DNA of 64,000 bases, taken from BP-464 sp045805505 (GTDB taxonomy: Bacteria; Actinomycetota; Thermoleophilia; Solirubrobacterales; Solirubrobacteraceae). The DNA lies in assembly GCA_045805505.1 (NCBI GenBank), contig JBJMLA010000153.1, positions 15,078 through 79,077 of the forward strand, written 5' to 3'. Shown here in pieces: positions 43,509 through 51,949 of the stretch. Position numbers and translations under genes: made by a program. A model generated the notes under the pieces. That model saw nothing but the letters and a program-made list of their open reading frames with translations. It did not search any database and had not been told where the DNA came from. The stretch's first letter is position 1. Each line of letters begins with the position of its first letter.

Positions 43509-43530
43509 CGGGCCACGGCGCGCCGAGCGA

Positions 43531-43573
43531 CCGCGTGACGTTTCGCGGGGTAGTCCCACGGTACGTCACGCGG
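43531..43573. repeat. Inverted repeat between repeat A1 and B1
   Basis: Perfect 10-bp arms CCGCGTGACG (43531-43540) and CGTCACGCGG (43564-43573) flank a 23-nt loop that itself contains GGGG..TCCC complementarity. It could be a hairpin or a regulator site. It shares the TGACG core with repeat A. Confidence 0.7.
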
Positions 43574-43582
43574 ACGAGTGGT

Positions 43583-43636
43583 GCGGCCGACGGTCACGTC
43601 CGAAAGCCGCCAGCAACCGGCCGGGCGGTGTGCGAC
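43583..43636. repeat. Repeat B, copy 1 (54 bp)
   Basis: Starts GCGGCCGACGGTCACGTCCG and ends GGGCGGTGTGCGAC. It differs from 43737-43790 at one base only. The second copy abuts the Ada-AlkA start codon. Confidence 0.85.
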
Positions 43637-43647
43637 CCGCCATCTCC

Positions 43648-43686
43648 GGGCTGAGAAGGCAGCGATAGTCGCTGCCTTCTCAGCCC
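43648..43686. repeat. Perfect 18-bp hairpin with 3-nt loop
   Basis: Arms GGGCTGAGAAGGCAGCGA and TCGCTGCCTTCTCAGCCC are fully complementary around the loop TAG. There is no U-tract after it, so it is not a standard intrinsic terminator, although it could stop transcripts from azlCD. It lies between the two A/B repeat pairs. Confidence 0.85.
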
Positions 43687-43695
43687 GCCGCGCGT

Positions 43696-43730
43696 CTGAC
43701 GAAACGTCTGGCATACGACGCTTTCGTCAG
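43696..43730. repeat. Repeat A, copy 2
   Basis: Identical 35 bp to 43474-43508, 222 bp downstream, followed after 6 nt by repeat B copy 2. Confidence 0.85.
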
Positions 43731-43736
43731 CGAGCC

Positions 43737-43790
43737 GCGGCCGACGGTCACGTCCGAAAACCGCCAGCAACCGGCCGGGCGGTGTGCGAC
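43737..43790. repeat. Repeat B, copy 2
   Basis: 54 bp, one mismatch to 43583-43636. It ends 1 nt before the GTG at 43792, so it must include the promoter or leader of the Ada-AlkA gene. Confidence 0.85.
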
Positions 43791-43791
43791 G

Positions 43792-45272
43792 GTGTGGGCC
43801 GTGCTGCTCGATCTCGACACCTGCTGGAGCGCGATCTCGTCGGGCGACGCGCGGTTCGACGGGTGGATCTTCTGCGGCGTCACGTCGACCGGGATCTACT
43901 GCCGGCCGAGCTGCCCGGCGCGGACGCCCAAGCGCGAGAACGTGCGCTTCTACCCGAGTGCCGCGGCCGCCCAGGGCGCGGGCTTCCGGGCCTGCAAGCG
44001 CTGCCGGCCCGACGCGACGCCGGGCTCGCCGGAGTGGGACACGCGCGCAGACATGGTCGGGCGCGCGATGCGGCTGATCGCCGACGGGATCGTCGACCGC
44101 GAGGGCGTGCCCGGGCTCGCGGCGCGGCTGGGCTACACGGAGCGGCACGTGCATCGCCAGCTCGTGGCCGTCGCCGGCGCCGGGCCGCTCGCACTCGCGC
44201 GGGCGCAGCGCGCGCAGACCGCTCGGGTGCTGCTCGAGACGACCGCGCTGCCGGTCACCGAGGTGGCGTTCGCCGCGGGATTCGCCAGCGTCCGGCAGTT
44301 CAACGCCACGATCCGCGAGGTCTTCGCCACGACGCCGAGCGAGCTGCGGACCCGCGCGCGCCGGCACGGGCGACCCGACGAGAGCGGCGCGGTCACGCTG
44401 CGCCTGCCGTATCGGGCGCCGCTCGACGCCGAGGGGCTGCTGGCGTTCCTCGGCCTGCGGGCCGTCGCCGGGGTCGAGGAGATCGAGGACGGCGCGTATC
44501 GCCGCAGCCTGCGCCTGCCGCACGGGCCGGGGATCGTCGAGCTGCGCGCGGGGGAGGGGCACGTCGTCGCCCGCTTCCGGCTCGCCGACCTGCGCGACCT
44601 GCCCGCTGCCCTTCAGCGCAGCCGCGCGCTGCTCGACCTCGACTCCGATCCGCAGGCGGTCACCGCCGCGCTCGGCACCGATCCGCTGCTCGGCCCGCTC
44701 GTGCGATCCGCTCCCGGCCGGCGCGTGCCCGGCCACGTCGACGCGCACGAGCTCGCGGTCCGTGCGGTGCTCGGCCAGCAGGTGTCGGTGGCCGGCGCGG
44801 CGACGCTCGCGGCACGGCTCTCGGCACGCTACGGCGAGGCGCTCGAGCGGCCGCTCGGCGGCATCACCCACCTGTTCCCGAGCGCGGCCGCGCTCGCCGA
44901 GGCCGACCCGGCAGACCTGCCGATGCCCGGCGCGCGCCGCCGCGCCCTGCTCGGCCTCGCCGCCGCGCTGGCCGACGGCGCCGTGGTCCTCGACGCCGGC
45001 GTCGACCGCGAGGAGGCGCTCGCCGCGCTGCAGGCGCTTCCGGGCATCGGCCCGTGGACCGCGTCCTACGTCGCGATGCGCGGGCTGCGCGACCCCGACG
45101 CGTTCCTGCCGTCGGACCTCGGCGTGCGCCACGCGCTCGAGCGCCTCGGCCACGACGGCCGGCCGCTCGCCGCCGCGGCGATCGCCGAGCGCTGGCGCCC
45201 CTACCGCGCCTACGCGCTCCAGCACCTGTGGGCGTCGCTCTCCGCGCCGGCCGTGTCCACGGCGGTCGCGGC

Positions 45273-45276
<4 letters not shown>
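43792..45276 (+). CDS. Ada sensor / AraC HTH / AlkA 3-methyladenine glycosylase fusion
   Basis: 494 aa, GTG start directly after repeat B2. Residues ~1-80 are the Ada metal-binding domain: FDGWIFCGVTSTGIYCRPSC, with methyl-accepting Cys, and the downstream ACKRCRPDA completing the four-Cys zinc site. Residues ~85-185 are the AraC-type HTH (GLAARLGYTERHVHRQLVAV; TEVAFAAGFASVRQFNATIR). Residues ~195-480 are AlkA: the N-domain, then the HhH-GPD glycosylase (ALQALPGIGPWTASYVAMRG), with catalytic Asp in FLPSDLGVRHAL. It likely senses methylphosphotriesters, activates its own operon and excises alkylated bases. The O6-methylguanine function is in the next gene. Confidence 0.93.
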
Positions 45277-45812
<536 letters not shown>

Positions 45813-47062
45813 CGCGCCCGGAACGACCCGTTGGACTCGGAGTTGAGGATGAAGACGTCGGGCTGGTCGCCCGGCGCGCGGCGGTGCGCGACGAACGCGA
45901 GGTACGGGATCCCCGGGTACGGGGCGCCCGCGGGACAGGCGCGCGGGGCGCGCGCGAACCGCTCGACCTGCCCGTCGGAGAGCAGGCGGCGCGGCCCGGA
46001 CTCCGCAAACGGCCGGGTGTAGGGCCGCGGGTCCGAGGGGTGGATCAGGAGCGAGCCACTCTGCGCGACGAGCAGCGCGACGCACGCGAACGCGACCACC
46101 CGCGCGCGGGCCGTGACGCTCGCCAGTCCCACCGCACCGAGCACGAGCAGCGGCGGCTCCGCCACCTGGACCACGTTGACGTAGGTGCCGAGCTTCACGA
46201 CGGTCAGGCCGAGCACGAGCGAGCCCGCCGCCGCCGCGACCACCGTCCGGCGCAGCTCCGCGTCGAGCACACGCGCGCGCAGCCCGAGCCCCGCGAGCAC
46301 GACCAGCCCGATCAGGTTCCAGCCCTCCTGCGCGAGCAGCCCGCCCAGGTTGCGCAGCGCGGTGTTGCCGCTCTGGGCCTGCGCGGTGATGATCGAGCGC
46401 CACAGGTCGCCGCCCCAGATCAGCGTGCCCGCGGCGGCCAGCAGCACGCCGGTGCCCGCGAACCACGCGATGGCGCGCCGGCGCACGGGGGAGACGAGCA
46501 GCACCGCCAGCGCCGGCAGCGCGAAGGACAGCTTCGTGCTTGCCGCCACCGCGGCGAGCGCACCCGCCCACGCGGCACCGCCCGGACGCGCCGCCAGCAC
46601 CGCGACGCCCAGCAGCAGCGGGGCGCCGATCGTCTCGGGAGTCAGCAGCGCGTTCTCGTGCAGCATCACCGGCAGCAGCGGCGTGGCGACGCCCGCGGCC
46701 ACCGCCAGCCACGGCCGCTGCGTCAGCCGCCACACGGCCAGCCAGACCAGGAGCGCCGTGGCCAGCGCCGCGAGCTCGAGCCCGGCGCGCAGCATGGTCA
46801 GCGAGTCGTCGACGCCCAGCAGCGCCGCACCCGCGAGATAGACCGGGGGAGGCTGAGCCGCGGCGACGCCGGAGTAGAGGTCCAAGCCGTGCAGCAGCTC
46901 GCGCGCGCTCAGCGCGTAGACCCCGTCCGAGGTGCTCCAGAACGCTTCGCCGCGCAGCAGCCCCAGCGCCAGCAGCAGCAGCGCGGTCAGGGCGCCGCAG
47001 GCCAGCAGCGCTCGGCGGTGATCGGGGCCATCCATGCCCGCGGGAAGCTACCTTTGCGGAAG

Positions 47063-47710
47063 ATGCGGCGGCTCGGGCTCCTCACCATCGCGTTGGTGCT
47101 CGCTCTCCAGACCGGGGCGCCGGCGCACCCGGGGCACGGTCCGCAGGTCGTGGCCATCAGCGAGTTCGCCTACGCGCCGCAGAAGGTCACGGTCGTCGCG
47201 GGCGACTACGTCTTCTGGGAGTGGAAGGGCCCCGACACCAACCACACGGTGACGTCCGACGACGGGCAGGGGTTCGCGTTCGACTCGCCCGGTGGCTCGG
47301 ACCACAAGGTCGACGATCGCTGGTCGCTGCAGTTCACCAAGCCCGGCACGTTCACCTACCACTGCCGGGTCCACTCGTTCATGAAGGGGACCGTCGTGGT
47401 TCTCGAGGCGCCTGCGCAGCCCGTCGCCACCGTGGCCAAGCTCAGCAAGGTCAGCGTGGCGGTGGCCGGCCGGCGCCTGACCGTGCGCTTCCGCGTCAAC
47501 CAGGCCGTGAGCATGCGCGCGCTGATCCGCCGCGCGAGCACCGGCAAGACCGTCAAGGAGTTCGACTTCGCCGGCCCGCCCGGAGCCAACCGGCGCGTCC
47601 TGCGGCTCAAGGGCTTCAAGGCGGGCGGCTATCGCCTCGCGCTGATCGCCGTGGACTCGTCGGGCGGCAACTCCACCAAGCCCGTGCTGCGATCCTTCAC
47701 GCTCCGATGA
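47063..47710 (+). CDS. Secreted cupredoxin (plastocyanin-like) protein with C-terminal beta domain
   Basis: 215 aa. The signal peptide is LGLLTIALVLALQTGAPAHP. The blue-copper domain (~25-115) has one His ligand in DTNHTVTSDD and the C-terminal Cys-His-Met set in FTYHCRVHSFMKGTVVV (CxxHxxM), a complete type 1 copper site. The remaining ~90 residues (VSVAVAGRRLTVRFRVNQAV) form an extra beta domain. It is an exported electron carrier or copper binder. A -10-like TACCTT is 8 nt before the ATG. It is coupled to the next gene by ATGA. Confidence 0.88.
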   Translation: MRRLGLLTIALVLALQTGAPAHPGHGPQVVAISEFAYAPQKVTVVAGDYVFWEWKGPDTNHTVTSDDGQGFAFDSPGGSDHKVDDRWSLQFTKPGTFTYHCRVHSFMKGTVVVLEAPAQPVATVAKLSKVSVAVAGRRLTVRFRVNQAVSMRALIRRASTGKTVKEFDFAGPPGANRRVLRLKGFKAGGYRLALIAVDSSGGNSTKPVLRSFTLR

Positions 47711-47997
47711 GGCGCGTTCTCCTGATCCTGACCGCGGGCGCATTGCTGGCGCTGGCGGCGGCACCAGCGCCCGCCTACCCGCCGATCACCTGCGGCAAGA
47801 CGAGCGTCCGGGGAACGGCCTACGTCGTCCGGACGCACGGGCCGAACTGCACGAAGGCGATCGGCTGGACGCGCACCTTCATGCTCAAGGGCCGTTCGCC
47901 GGCCGGCTGGCGCTGCAAGGCCTACGGGGCGGATGCCCCCGCGGTCTGCATCCGCAACCACCACAAGAACACCTACTTCAACGCCACGAAGGCTTGA
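47707..47997 (+). CDS. Small secreted four-cysteine protein
   Basis: 96 aa. Signal peptide MRRVLLILTAGALLALAAAP. The mature part has four Cys (ITCGK, PNCTK, WRCKAYG, AVCIRN), probably two disulfides, and no recognised domain. It is translationally coupled to the cupredoxin upstream and overlaps the next membrane-protein start (TTGA). Confidence 0.7.
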   Translation: MRRVLLILTAGALLALAAAPAPAYPPITCGKTSVRGTAYVVRTHGPNCTKAIGWTRTFMLKGRSPAGWRCKAYGADAPAVCIRNHHKNTYFNATKA

Positions 47998-48635
47998 GGC
48001 TCCCGCGCGGCGCGCGGTCGGTTCCGGCGACGCCCTGGAGCGCGCGCAGCCGCTGGCGCGCCCGGCCGTCGACCATCGCGGTGCTGCTGCTCGGCCTGTG
48101 GCTGTTCGGCACGGGCGAGGCGCTGCTGATCGAGGCCGGCATCGGCAACTCGCCGTGGACGGTGTTCGCCGAGGGGCTCGGCGACCAGGTCGGGATCTCG
48201 ATCGGCGCGGCCACGTTCGCCACGAGCCTGGCCATCCTGCTGAGCTGGCCGCTGTTGCACGAGCGTCCGGGCCTGGGGACGCTCGCCAACGCGGTCGTCG
48301 TCGCCGTGGCCATCGACGTCATGCGCCCGGTGATGCCGCGGCCCGGTCCGCTCGGGCTCGAGGTGGTGCAGGTCCTCGCCGGCATCGGCGCGATCGGGAT
48401 CGGCAGCGGGCTCTACCTGACGTGCAACCTCGGCCCGGGTGCGCGCGACGGGCTGATGACCGCGCTGCACCGCATCCTGGATCAGCCCGTGGCGCGCATC
48501 CGGATGGCCATCGAGGTCACCGCCGTCGCCGCCGGATGGGCACTGGGCGGAACGGTCGGGGCCGGGACGATCATGTTCGCGCTGCTCATCGGCTGGGCCG
48601 TGTCGATGGGCCTGGCGCTCGCCGGTAGCGCCTGA
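47994..48635 (+). CDS. YczE/YyaS/YitT-family membrane protein
   Basis: 213 aa, TTG start overlapping the previous stop. About five transmembrane helices. The conserved N-terminal LFGTGEALLIEAGIGNSPWT and the segment GSGLYLTCNLGPGARDGLMT match the YczE (DUF6198/YitT-like) family, in which GxGPxDGL motifs are typical. The function is unknown; a transporter role is possible. It closes the cupredoxin operon. Confidence 0.8.
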   Translation: MRLPRGARSVPATPWSARSRWRARPSTIAVLLLGLWLFGTGEALLIEAGIGNSPWTVFAEGLGDQVGISIGAATFATSLAILLSWPLLHERPGLGTLANAVVVAVAIDVMRPVMPRPGPLGLEVVQVLAGIGAIGIGSGLYLTCNLGPGARDGLMTALHRILDQPVARIRMAIEVTAVAAGWALGGTVGAGTIMFALLIGWAVSMGLALAGSA

Positions 48636-48661
48636 CATCCCGGACCGCCCCGCGTCATGAC

Positions 48662-48682
48662 CGGTGAACGTCCCCTTCACCG
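48662..48682. promoter_or_regulatory. Inverted repeat in the leader of the two-repeat PepSY-like gene
   Basis: CGGTGAA-N7-TTCACCG, perfect 7-bp arms. It is followed directly by the strong SD AAAGGAAG (48683-48690) and the ATG at 48696. It could be an operator or a small mRNA hairpin close to the ribosome site. Confidence 0.35.
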
Positions 48683-48695
48683 AAAGGAAGACCCC

Positions 48696-49367
48696 ATGCG
48701 GGAGAAGATGAGGAACACGCTGTTGGCGGTCGCGGGCATCGCGGCGCTCACCGGCGGATCGCTGGTCGTCACCGATGCTGCGGTGGCCAAGAAGCACAGC
48801 AAGCACGCCAAGAAGCACGCGACCGCCAAGAAGCGCACGGCCGCCGCGGAGCTGACGGGCGACACGAAGACCCAGGCCGAGGCCGCGGCGCTGGCCGCCG
48901 TCACGGCCGGGACCGTCAAGCGGTCCTTCGCCGCGAAGGCCGACAACCCCGACGGCGCCGTCTACGTCGTGCGCGTCACCAACGCCGACGACGAGGACGT
49001 CGACGTGCTCGAGGACGCGAGATTCAACGTGATCAAGACGGTCGAGGGCGGGCGCCCGTGCGCCGGCGGCGACCACGGCGATCGCGGTGGACCGGCGGCC
49101 CTGACCGGAGACGCCAAGACGCAGGCCGAGGCGGCGGCGCTCGCCGCGGTCCCCGGGGGCGAGGTCGAGCGCTCGCACGCCGCGCGCCCGGACAACCCCG
49201 ACGGCGCCGTGTACGCGGTGGACGTCGAGACCGCCGACGATGCGTACAAGGTCGTGCTCGAGGACGCGAGCTTCAACGTCATCAAGGTCATCGACCGGCC
49301 CGAGCACGGCGGCCCGGGCCACCGTGGCCCGCACCCGCCGCAGGCCGACGACGACGACGAGTCCTAG
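48696..49367 (+). CDS. Secreted protein with two PepSY-like repeats
   Basis: 223 aa. Start chosen at 48696 with SD AAAGGAAG. The signal peptide is LLAVAGIAALTGGSLVVTDA. A Lys/His-rich segment (KKHSKHAKKHATAKKRTAAA) is followed by two ~65-residue repeats beginning ELTGDTKTQAEAAALAAV and ALTGDAKTQAEAAALAAVPG. Each ends in a D-x-F/S-F-N-V-I-K strand. The PepSY pattern (helix, then G-x-V, then VYxVxV, then D-x-x-x-x-V) fits. A His/Asp-rich tail (HGGPGHRGPHPPQADDDDES) may bind metal. Paralog of 55144-56088, but its promoter lacks the TCTCAG boxes. Confidence 0.75.
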   Translation: MREKMRNTLLAVAGIAALTGGSLVVTDAAVAKKHSKHAKKHATAKKRTAAAELTGDTKTQAEAAALAAVTAGTVKRSFAAKADNPDGAVYVVRVTNADDEDVDVLEDARFNVIKTVEGGRPCAGGDHGDRGGPAALTGDAKTQAEAAALAAVPGGEVERSHAARPDNPDGAVYAVDVETADDAYKVVLEDASFNVIKVIDRPEHGGPGHRGPHPPQADDDDES

Positions 49368-49395
49368 GCGGCGAACGGGCGTAGGATCGCCGTCG

Positions 49396-49521
49396 ATGCA
49401 GGCGGCGATCCGCGACGTTCCCGAAGAAGCGCGCTTCACCGCGGAAGCCGGCGACGAGCTCGCCGGCTTCCTGCCCTACCGGCTGCGCCCGCACGATCGG
49501 CGGAAGGAACTCGGCCCATGA
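49396..49521 (+). pseudogene. Truncated GNAT acetyltransferase (YjdJ-like N-terminal fragment)
   Basis: 41 aa. The sequence AIRDVPEEARFTAEAGDELA + GFLPYRLR looks like the first two strands of the small (~90 aa) YjdJ-type GNAT domain. The acetyl-CoA-binding part is missing, and the frame stops where the YjdI-like gene begins (ATGA overlap). A -10-like TAGGAT (49382-49387) is upstream, so the piece may now act only as a translated leader. Assignment rests on a short similarity and on the neighbour. Confidence 0.45.
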
Positions 49522-49721
49522 GGAAGTCCTACGAGGGCCGCGACGTCGTGGTGTCGTTCGACGCCGAGGTCTGCATCCACGCAGCCGAGTGCGTGCGCGG
49601 GCTGCCCGCCGTCTTCGACACGCGCAAGCGGCCGTGGATCGACCCGGACGCTGCCGATGCCGCCGAGGTCGTCGCCGCCGTGGGGCGCTGCCCGAGCGGC
49701 GCGCTGCGGATCGAGGGTTAG
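49518..49721 (+). CDS. Divergent 4Fe-4S mono-cluster protein (YjdI/Fer4_19)
   Basis: 67 aa. The phrase FDAEVCIHAAECVRGLPAVF and the later VGRCPSGALRIEG give CxxxxxxC...CP, the Fer4_19 layout seen in YjdI-type proteins. Such proteins are commonly encoded next to a small GNAT (YjdJ), which is the truncated frame just upstream. It probably carries one Fe-S cluster; the role is unknown. Coupled by ATGA upstream, and overlapping the convergent gene by 4 bp. Confidence 0.8.
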   Translation: MRKSYEGRDVVVSFDAEVCIHAAECVRGLPAVFDTRKRPWIDPDAADAAEVVAAVGRCPSGALRIEG

Positions 49722-50155
49722 ACGGCGTCGTCGGCCGTCGCACCGTCGCGCCTGGCGGCGCGGCGCTGTCCCGGCACCCGCTTGGCCACGCGGCCGATCG
49801 GCTCGAGCGCCAGCTGGAGCCCCTCGAGCTGGGCGGCGAGCTGCTCGAGCCGCGCCTCCAGGCGGTCCATCGTCTCGGGCAGCCGGGCGAGGTGCTGCTG
49901 GACCTCGACGAGCACCGGCATCGCCGATTCGATGGTCGCCATCCGCGCGTCGATCTGGTGGATGCACTCGGTGGCCTCGGCGACGCGGGCCATCTCGGCG
50001 CGCAGCTCCGGAAGCGCCGCGGTCTGCCCGGCGACGTCGTCGAGCACCGCCGTGTTCGCCGCCATGCTCGACGTGTCGCGCGCCATCCCGGGGAGGACCC
50101 TGAGCGCGTTGACCACGTCGAAGGGCAGGCTGGGAATCGGAAGCCGCGGAGCCAT
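49718..50155 (-). CDS. Coiled-coil protein of unknown function
   Basis: 145 aa. After a short hydrophobic N-terminus (RLPIPSLPFDVVNALRVLPG) the protein is mostly helical with heptad spacing (ELRAEMARVAEATECIHQID, LARLPETMDRLEARLEQLAA). The C-terminal tail is basic and disordered. It resembles small phasin-like or scaffold proteins but has no diagnostic motif, so I cannot name it. It is divergent from the esterase gene with a 25-bp gap. Confidence 0.65.
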   Translation of the reverse strand: MAPRLPIPSLPFDVVNALRVLPGMARDTSSMAANTAVLDDVAGQTAALPELRAEMARVAEATECIHQIDARMATIESAMPVLVEVQQHLARLPETMDRLEARLEQLAAQLEGLQLALEPIGRVAKRVPGQRRAARRDGATADDAV

Positions 50156-50180
50156 CGCGAAAACCTATCCTGATCGGCCG

Positions 50181-51026
50181 GTGCGGCATCTCGGTTCTCT
50201 TCTCGTCGCGCTGGTCCTCGCGGCGCCCGCCGCCGCCGAGCAGGTGCCGCCGCCGCCCGGCAAGGCGCCGCTGCGGTTCCGCGACGAGGTCTTCGGGCGC
50301 ATCGCGGTCGATCACGGCCTGCGCTACGGCTCTGCCGCGCCGCTGCTGCTCGACCTCTACCGACCGCGCGGCGATCGTCGCGCGCTGCGCCCCGCGATGG
50401 TCTGGGTCCACGGCGGCGGGTTCTCGAGCGGCACGCGCACACACCGCACGCTGCGCTCGCTCGCCCTGGGCTCCGCGCGCCGCGGATACGTGGCGACCTC
50501 CATCGACTACCGCATCCTCTCGCCGTCGGGGTGCGAGGTCTCCGAGCCGGCGTGCCGTGCCGTCGCCGTCGAGGACCAGCACGACGTGCAGGCCGCGGTC
50601 CGCTGGCTGCGCCGCCACGCCGCGCGCTACCGCATCGATCCGCGGCGGATCGCCGTCGGCGGGACGTCGGTCGGCGGGATCCTGAGCTACCTGGTCGGCA
50701 CCCGGCCGGACGACCCGGGCGACAGCGGCAACCCGGGCTGGTCGTCGCGCGTGCGCTGCTTCGTCTCGATCGCCGGCGGCTTTCCCGGCGACGGGGGCGG
50801 CTATCCGAGCGCGGGTGACGCGCCCGGGCTGCTGTTCCACGGGACCCACGACCGCACGACGCCGTTCTCGTGGTCGATCGACGCGACGCGGGCGCTGCGG
50901 GCGGCGGGCGTGCCGGCGACGCTGCAGCTGATCCCGCGCGGCCAGCACGTCGCCTACGAGGTCTACCGCGAGCGCTACGACCAGCAGACGGCGAACTTCC
51001 TGTACCGCGAGCTCGCCCTGGGCTAG
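50181..51026 (+). CDS. Secreted alpha/beta-hydrolase (esterase/lipase, HSL-like)
   Basis: 281 aa, GTG start. The signal peptide is HLGSLLVALVLAAPAAAEQ. The oxyanion-hole motif is PAMVWVHGGGFSSGT (HGGG). The nucleophile elbow is IAVGGTSVGGILSYL (G-T-S-V-G). The catalytic Asp/His candidates are GTHDRTTPF and IPRGQHVAYEVY. Four Cys could form disulfides. It fits carboxylesterases with the HGGG box. The 3' end overlaps the convergent PHP gene by 4 bp. Confidence 0.88.
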   Translation: MRHLGSLLVALVLAAPAAAEQVPPPPGKAPLRFRDEVFGRIAVDHGLRYGSAAPLLLDLYRPRGDRRALRPAMVWVHGGGFSSGTRTHRTLRSLALGSARRGYVATSIDYRILSPSGCEVSEPACRAVAVEDQHDVQAAVRWLRRHAARYRIDPRRIAVGGTSVGGILSYLVGTRPDDPGDSGNPGWSSRVRCFVSIAGGFPGDGGGYPSAGDAPGLLFHGTHDRTTPFSWSIDATRALRAAGVPATLQLIPRGQHVAYEVYRERYDQQTANFLYRELALG

Positions 51027-51841
51027 ACCGCGAAGCGCCGCGCGGCCTCGCGCGCGGCGCCCAGGCTGCGGTGCGAGCGGGCGGTCCACGCGCGGCCGCG
51101 GACCGGCTCGGGCGCGATGCCGTGGCGCAGCAGGAACGCCGGGTTGGCGTGGGTCAGCTGCCAGGCCTGGACCGCCGAGGCGCCCGCGGCGCGGGCGGGC
51201 CCGACGCCGGCGGCCAGCGTGTGGCCGCGCGCTCCGCCGTGCCCGTCGCTGGCCAGCACGTAGGCCAGCCCGCTGCGGACCAGGTGCTCGGCGGCGGACT
51301 GTGCCTCGCCGCCGTGGCGGCCCAGCAGCGAGCAGACGCTGACCTGCAGCACCGCCCCCGCGGCCATCTCGGGCCGCAGCCTCGCCAGGCCGCCGTCGAG
51401 CAGCCCGCTGGCGCGCTCGGGGTGGGCGATGACCATGCCGAAGCCCTGGTCTCGCACGTGGCGGCAGGCCTCGAGGAACAGACGGCTGATGCCGCCGAAC
51501 GGCGCCTCCAGGAGGACCCAGCGCGCGCCGGGCGGGCCGTGGGCGATGAGGCCGAGCTGCTCGCGCGTCAGGTCGGTCGCGCCGCTGGGGTGGATCTCGC
51601 CGCCGGGGTGGACCCGCAGCGCGATGCCCTCGGCGTCGAGGCGCTGCTGCAGGAGCGTGGTGCGCTCGGCGATCGTCTCGACGGCCAGCGGGAACCGCGC
51701 GTGCCCGACGTGCGGGGTGACGGTGGCCTCCTTGACGCCGGCGGCGGCGAGGTGCGCCGCGTAGGTGAGGGCCGACTGCTCGTCGGGCGGGCCGTCGTCG
51801 ACGGCGGGGAGCAGGTGCAGGTGCAGGTCGACGTAGGACAT
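51023..51841 (-). CDS. PHP-domain tyrosine-protein phosphatase, CpsB/YwqE type
   Basis: 272 aa. ATG at 51841 with a strong SD (AAAGGAAGGAA). The metal site residues are MSYVDLHLHLLPAVDDGP (HxH and D-D-G-P), ATVTPHVGHARFP, VIAHPERASG and YVLASDGHGG. They match the Mn-dependent CpsB/YwqE phosphatases that dephosphorylate bacterial tyrosine kinases controlling polysaccharide export. No BY-kinase or capsule operon is adjacent, so the partner must be elsewhere. Confidence 0.82.
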   Translation of the reverse strand: MSYVDLHLHLLPAVDDGPPDEQSALTYAAHLAAAGVKEATVTPHVGHARFPLAVETIAERTTLLQQRLDAEGIALRVHPGGEIHPSGATDLTREQLGLIAHGPPGARWVLLEAPFGGISRLFLEACRHVRDQGFGMVIAHPERASGLLDGGLARLRPEMAAGAVLQVSVCSLLGRHGGEAQSAAEHLVRSGLAYVLASDGHGGARGHTLAAGVGPARAAGASAVQAWQLTHANPAFLLRHGIAPEPVRGRAWTARSHRSLGAAREAARRFAV

Positions 51842-51949
51842 GCGTTCCTTCCTTTCGGGTGGATCATCGATGTCCACCATCAGTCGTTGTGTTCGACCGG
51901 AAGGTACCTGCGACCCTGCTCCCCGCAAGGGTCGTTCACCGACTTTTCA

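Noticed and set aside
43474..43790. Possible CRISPR-like repeat array
   Set aside because: Only two copies of each unit, two different repeat types, irregular spacing, and no cas genes nearby.
48640..48696. TCTCAG boxes upstream of the two-repeat PepSY-like gene
   Set aside because: Checked because it is a paralog of the boxed gene. No TCYCAG pair is present, and this gene uses a Shine-Dalgarno-led start instead.
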